DNA from: JAMXLO01 sp963791495
Lineage (GTDB): Bacteria; Pseudomonadota; Alphaproteobacteria; Acetobacterales; Acetobacteraceae
Assembly: GCA_963791495.1 (NCBI GenBank)
Contig: CAWBST010000027.1
Location: 1 to 64,000 of the forward strand
Direction of reading: 5' to 3'
DNA length: 64,000 bases
Position numbers and translations under genes: made by a program. The notes under the pieces are model-generated. The model worked only from the letters and a program-made list of their open reading frames with translations, made no database searches and was not told where the DNA came from. Shown piece after piece: positions 63,163 to 64,000 of this stretch. Every line of letters begins with the position of its first letter. Positions within the stretch are counted from its first letter, which is position 1.

Positions 63163-64000
63163 ATGCCCATAAAGATCCCCAACGACCTGCCCGCCCGCGT
63201 CGTGCTCGACCGGGAACGCGTTTCGGTCATTACCGAGGACGTGGCGCTGCGCCAGGATATCCGCCCGCTGCAGATTGCCTTGCTCAACCTGATGCCGGAC
63301 AAGATCAAGACCGAGACGCAACTGCTGCGCGTCCTCGGCGCGACCCCGCTGCAAATCGAGATGACCCTGCTGCGTCCCGGCAGCCATGAATCAAAGAACA
63401 CGCCGCAGCAACATCTGACCGCTTTCTACAAGACATGGGAGGAGGTGCGAGACAGACGCTTCGACGCGCTGATCGTTACCGGCGCGCCGGTCGAGCATTT
63501 GCCTTTCGAAAGCGTGACCTATTGGGATGAACTGACGGCGATCTTCGATTGGGCGAGGACCAATGTCTACAGCAGCCTGTTCATCTGCTGGGGCGCACAG
63601 GCCTCGCTGCATCACTTCCACGGCCTGCCGAAATATGATGTCGGCGCCAAGCGCTTTGGCGTATTCCGCCACCGCGTGCTGAAACCGTTCGAACCACTGA
63701 CCGCCGGTTTCGACAACTCTTTGTTCGTGCCGGTTTCCCGCTACACCGAGGTCAGGCATGCCGACGTGGCTGCCGTCCCTAGCCTCGAAATTCTTGTGGA
63801 GTCAGAAGAAAGCGGAATCTGTCTGGTTCAGGAACCGGCCAGCCGGCGCTATTACATGTTCAACCATCTGGAATACGATGCCGAAACACTGCTCGGCGAA
63901 TACCGCCGCGACCGCGACGCCGGCCTGGAAACCGCCCTCCCCTTCAATTATTTTCCCGACAACGACCCGGAATTGCCGCCCCGCATGACCTGGCGCGCCC
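63163..64000 (+). CDS. metA: Homoserine O-acyltransferase (methionine synthesis), cut by the window
   Basis: MetA activates homoserine for methionine synthesis. 279 residues are visible; the C-terminus lies beyond the window. The catalytic Cys142 is in FICWGAQA. His235 and Glu237 are in FNHLEYD. Position 111 is Glu (TGAPVEHLPFE). In characterised MetA enzymes Glu here goes with acetyl-CoA use and Gly with succinyl-CoA, so O-acetylation is inferred. ATG 63163 gives exactly this numbering. The 93 bases between atpG and metA show no SAM-II riboswitch-like sequence. Confidence 0.9.
   Translation, partial: MPIKIPNDLPARVVLDRERVSVITEDVALRQDIRPLQIALLNLMPDKIKTETQLLRVLGATPLQIEMTLLRPGSHESKNTPQQHLTAFYKTWEEVRDRRFDALIVTGAPVEHLPFESVTYWDELTAIFDWARTNVYSSLFICWGAQASLHHFHGLPKYDVGAKRFGVFRHRVLKPFEPLTAGFDNSLFVPVSRYTEVRHADVAAVPSLEILVESEESGICLVQEPASRRYYMFNHLEYDAETLLGEYRRDRDAGLETALPFNYFPDNDPELPPRMTWRA

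Noticed and set aside
1..64000. CRISPR array, tRNA/rRNA genes, transposases or phage genes
   Set aside because: No regularly spaced repeats, no tRNA-like cloverleaf and no transposase or phage protein motifs were recognised on either strand.

Overview
The window is GC-rich DNA that reads like an alphaproteobacterium, probably Rhodospirillales/Acetobacteraceae-like. The clues are CtrA-type response regulators with the conserved GGxDEPExK helix, a Tad/Cpa pilus locus, Tat-exported solute-binding proteins, tandem cold-shock genes and an N-type ATPase operon. The lineage is inferred from gene content only. No rRNA, tRNA, CRISPR array or recognisable insertion sequence was seen.

Layout. (1) 1-13.5 kb: a Tad/Flp pilus locus. 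cpaE, cpaF, tadB and tadC lie on the + strand. On the - strand are a lytic transglycosylase, two TadE-like genes, tadG (vWA), the secretin cpaC, a small lipoprotein and tadD. The cpaE-cpaF segment is tandemly duplicated: the left copy is decayed and truncated, and in the right copy a one-base difference fuses CpaE to CpaF. Most genes here carry several frameshifts; tadC is the clear intact exception. (2) 13.6-15.4 kb: a secreted ClpP-like serine protease and an atypical CtrA-like regulator. (3) 15.5-25.5 kb: dadA and an Asp/Glu-racemase-family gene converge on a six-gene ABC importer cluster (two solute-binding proteins, two pairs of MalF/MalG-type permeases, no ATPase), followed by a YkgJ-type cysteine protein and an esterase. 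(4) 25.7-30.1 kb: two cold-shock genes, a threonine-dehydratase-like enzyme, a small gene behind a near-consensus promoter, a chimeric junction joining a 5'-less ctrA to a 5'-less CHAT gene, and a methyltransferase. (5) 30.8-56.4 kb: an exopolysaccharide region. It begins with a large secreted GH5 enzyme with two CBM60-like modules. It then carries a polyprenyl-phosphate hexose-1-P transferase, a CpsD-like protein, glycosyltransferases, a GumC/Wzz-like protein, a flippase, a polymerase, two WecG-type transferases, and a redox/lipid-type group of genes (two GMC oxidoreductases, a fatty-acid-hydroxylase-type enzyme, two epimerases, a JmjC/cupin-like protein). No Wza-type outer-membrane exporter is present. 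(6) 56.7-63.1 kb: an N-ATPase operon atpDCQRBEFAG behind an FNR/CRP-type palindrome. (7) 63.2 kb to the end: metA, cut by the window.

How the genes fit together. The EPS block has the parts of a Wzx/Wzy pathway: a primer transferase, glycosyltransferases, flippase, polymerase and chain-length protein. Short ATGA overlaps suggest translational coupling in several places. The N-ATPase is a second ATPase likely to act as an ion pump under low oxygen. The Tad pilus locus looks non-functional as written.

Quality caveat. Frameshifts also occur in otherwise well-conserved genes outside the Tad locus (atpD in a C7 run, atpG, the O-antigen polymerase, the JmjC gene, epimerase 2, WecG 1, the GNAT gene, the racemase). 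Some are therefore probably sequencing indels, although their density in the Tad locus is much higher than elsewhere.
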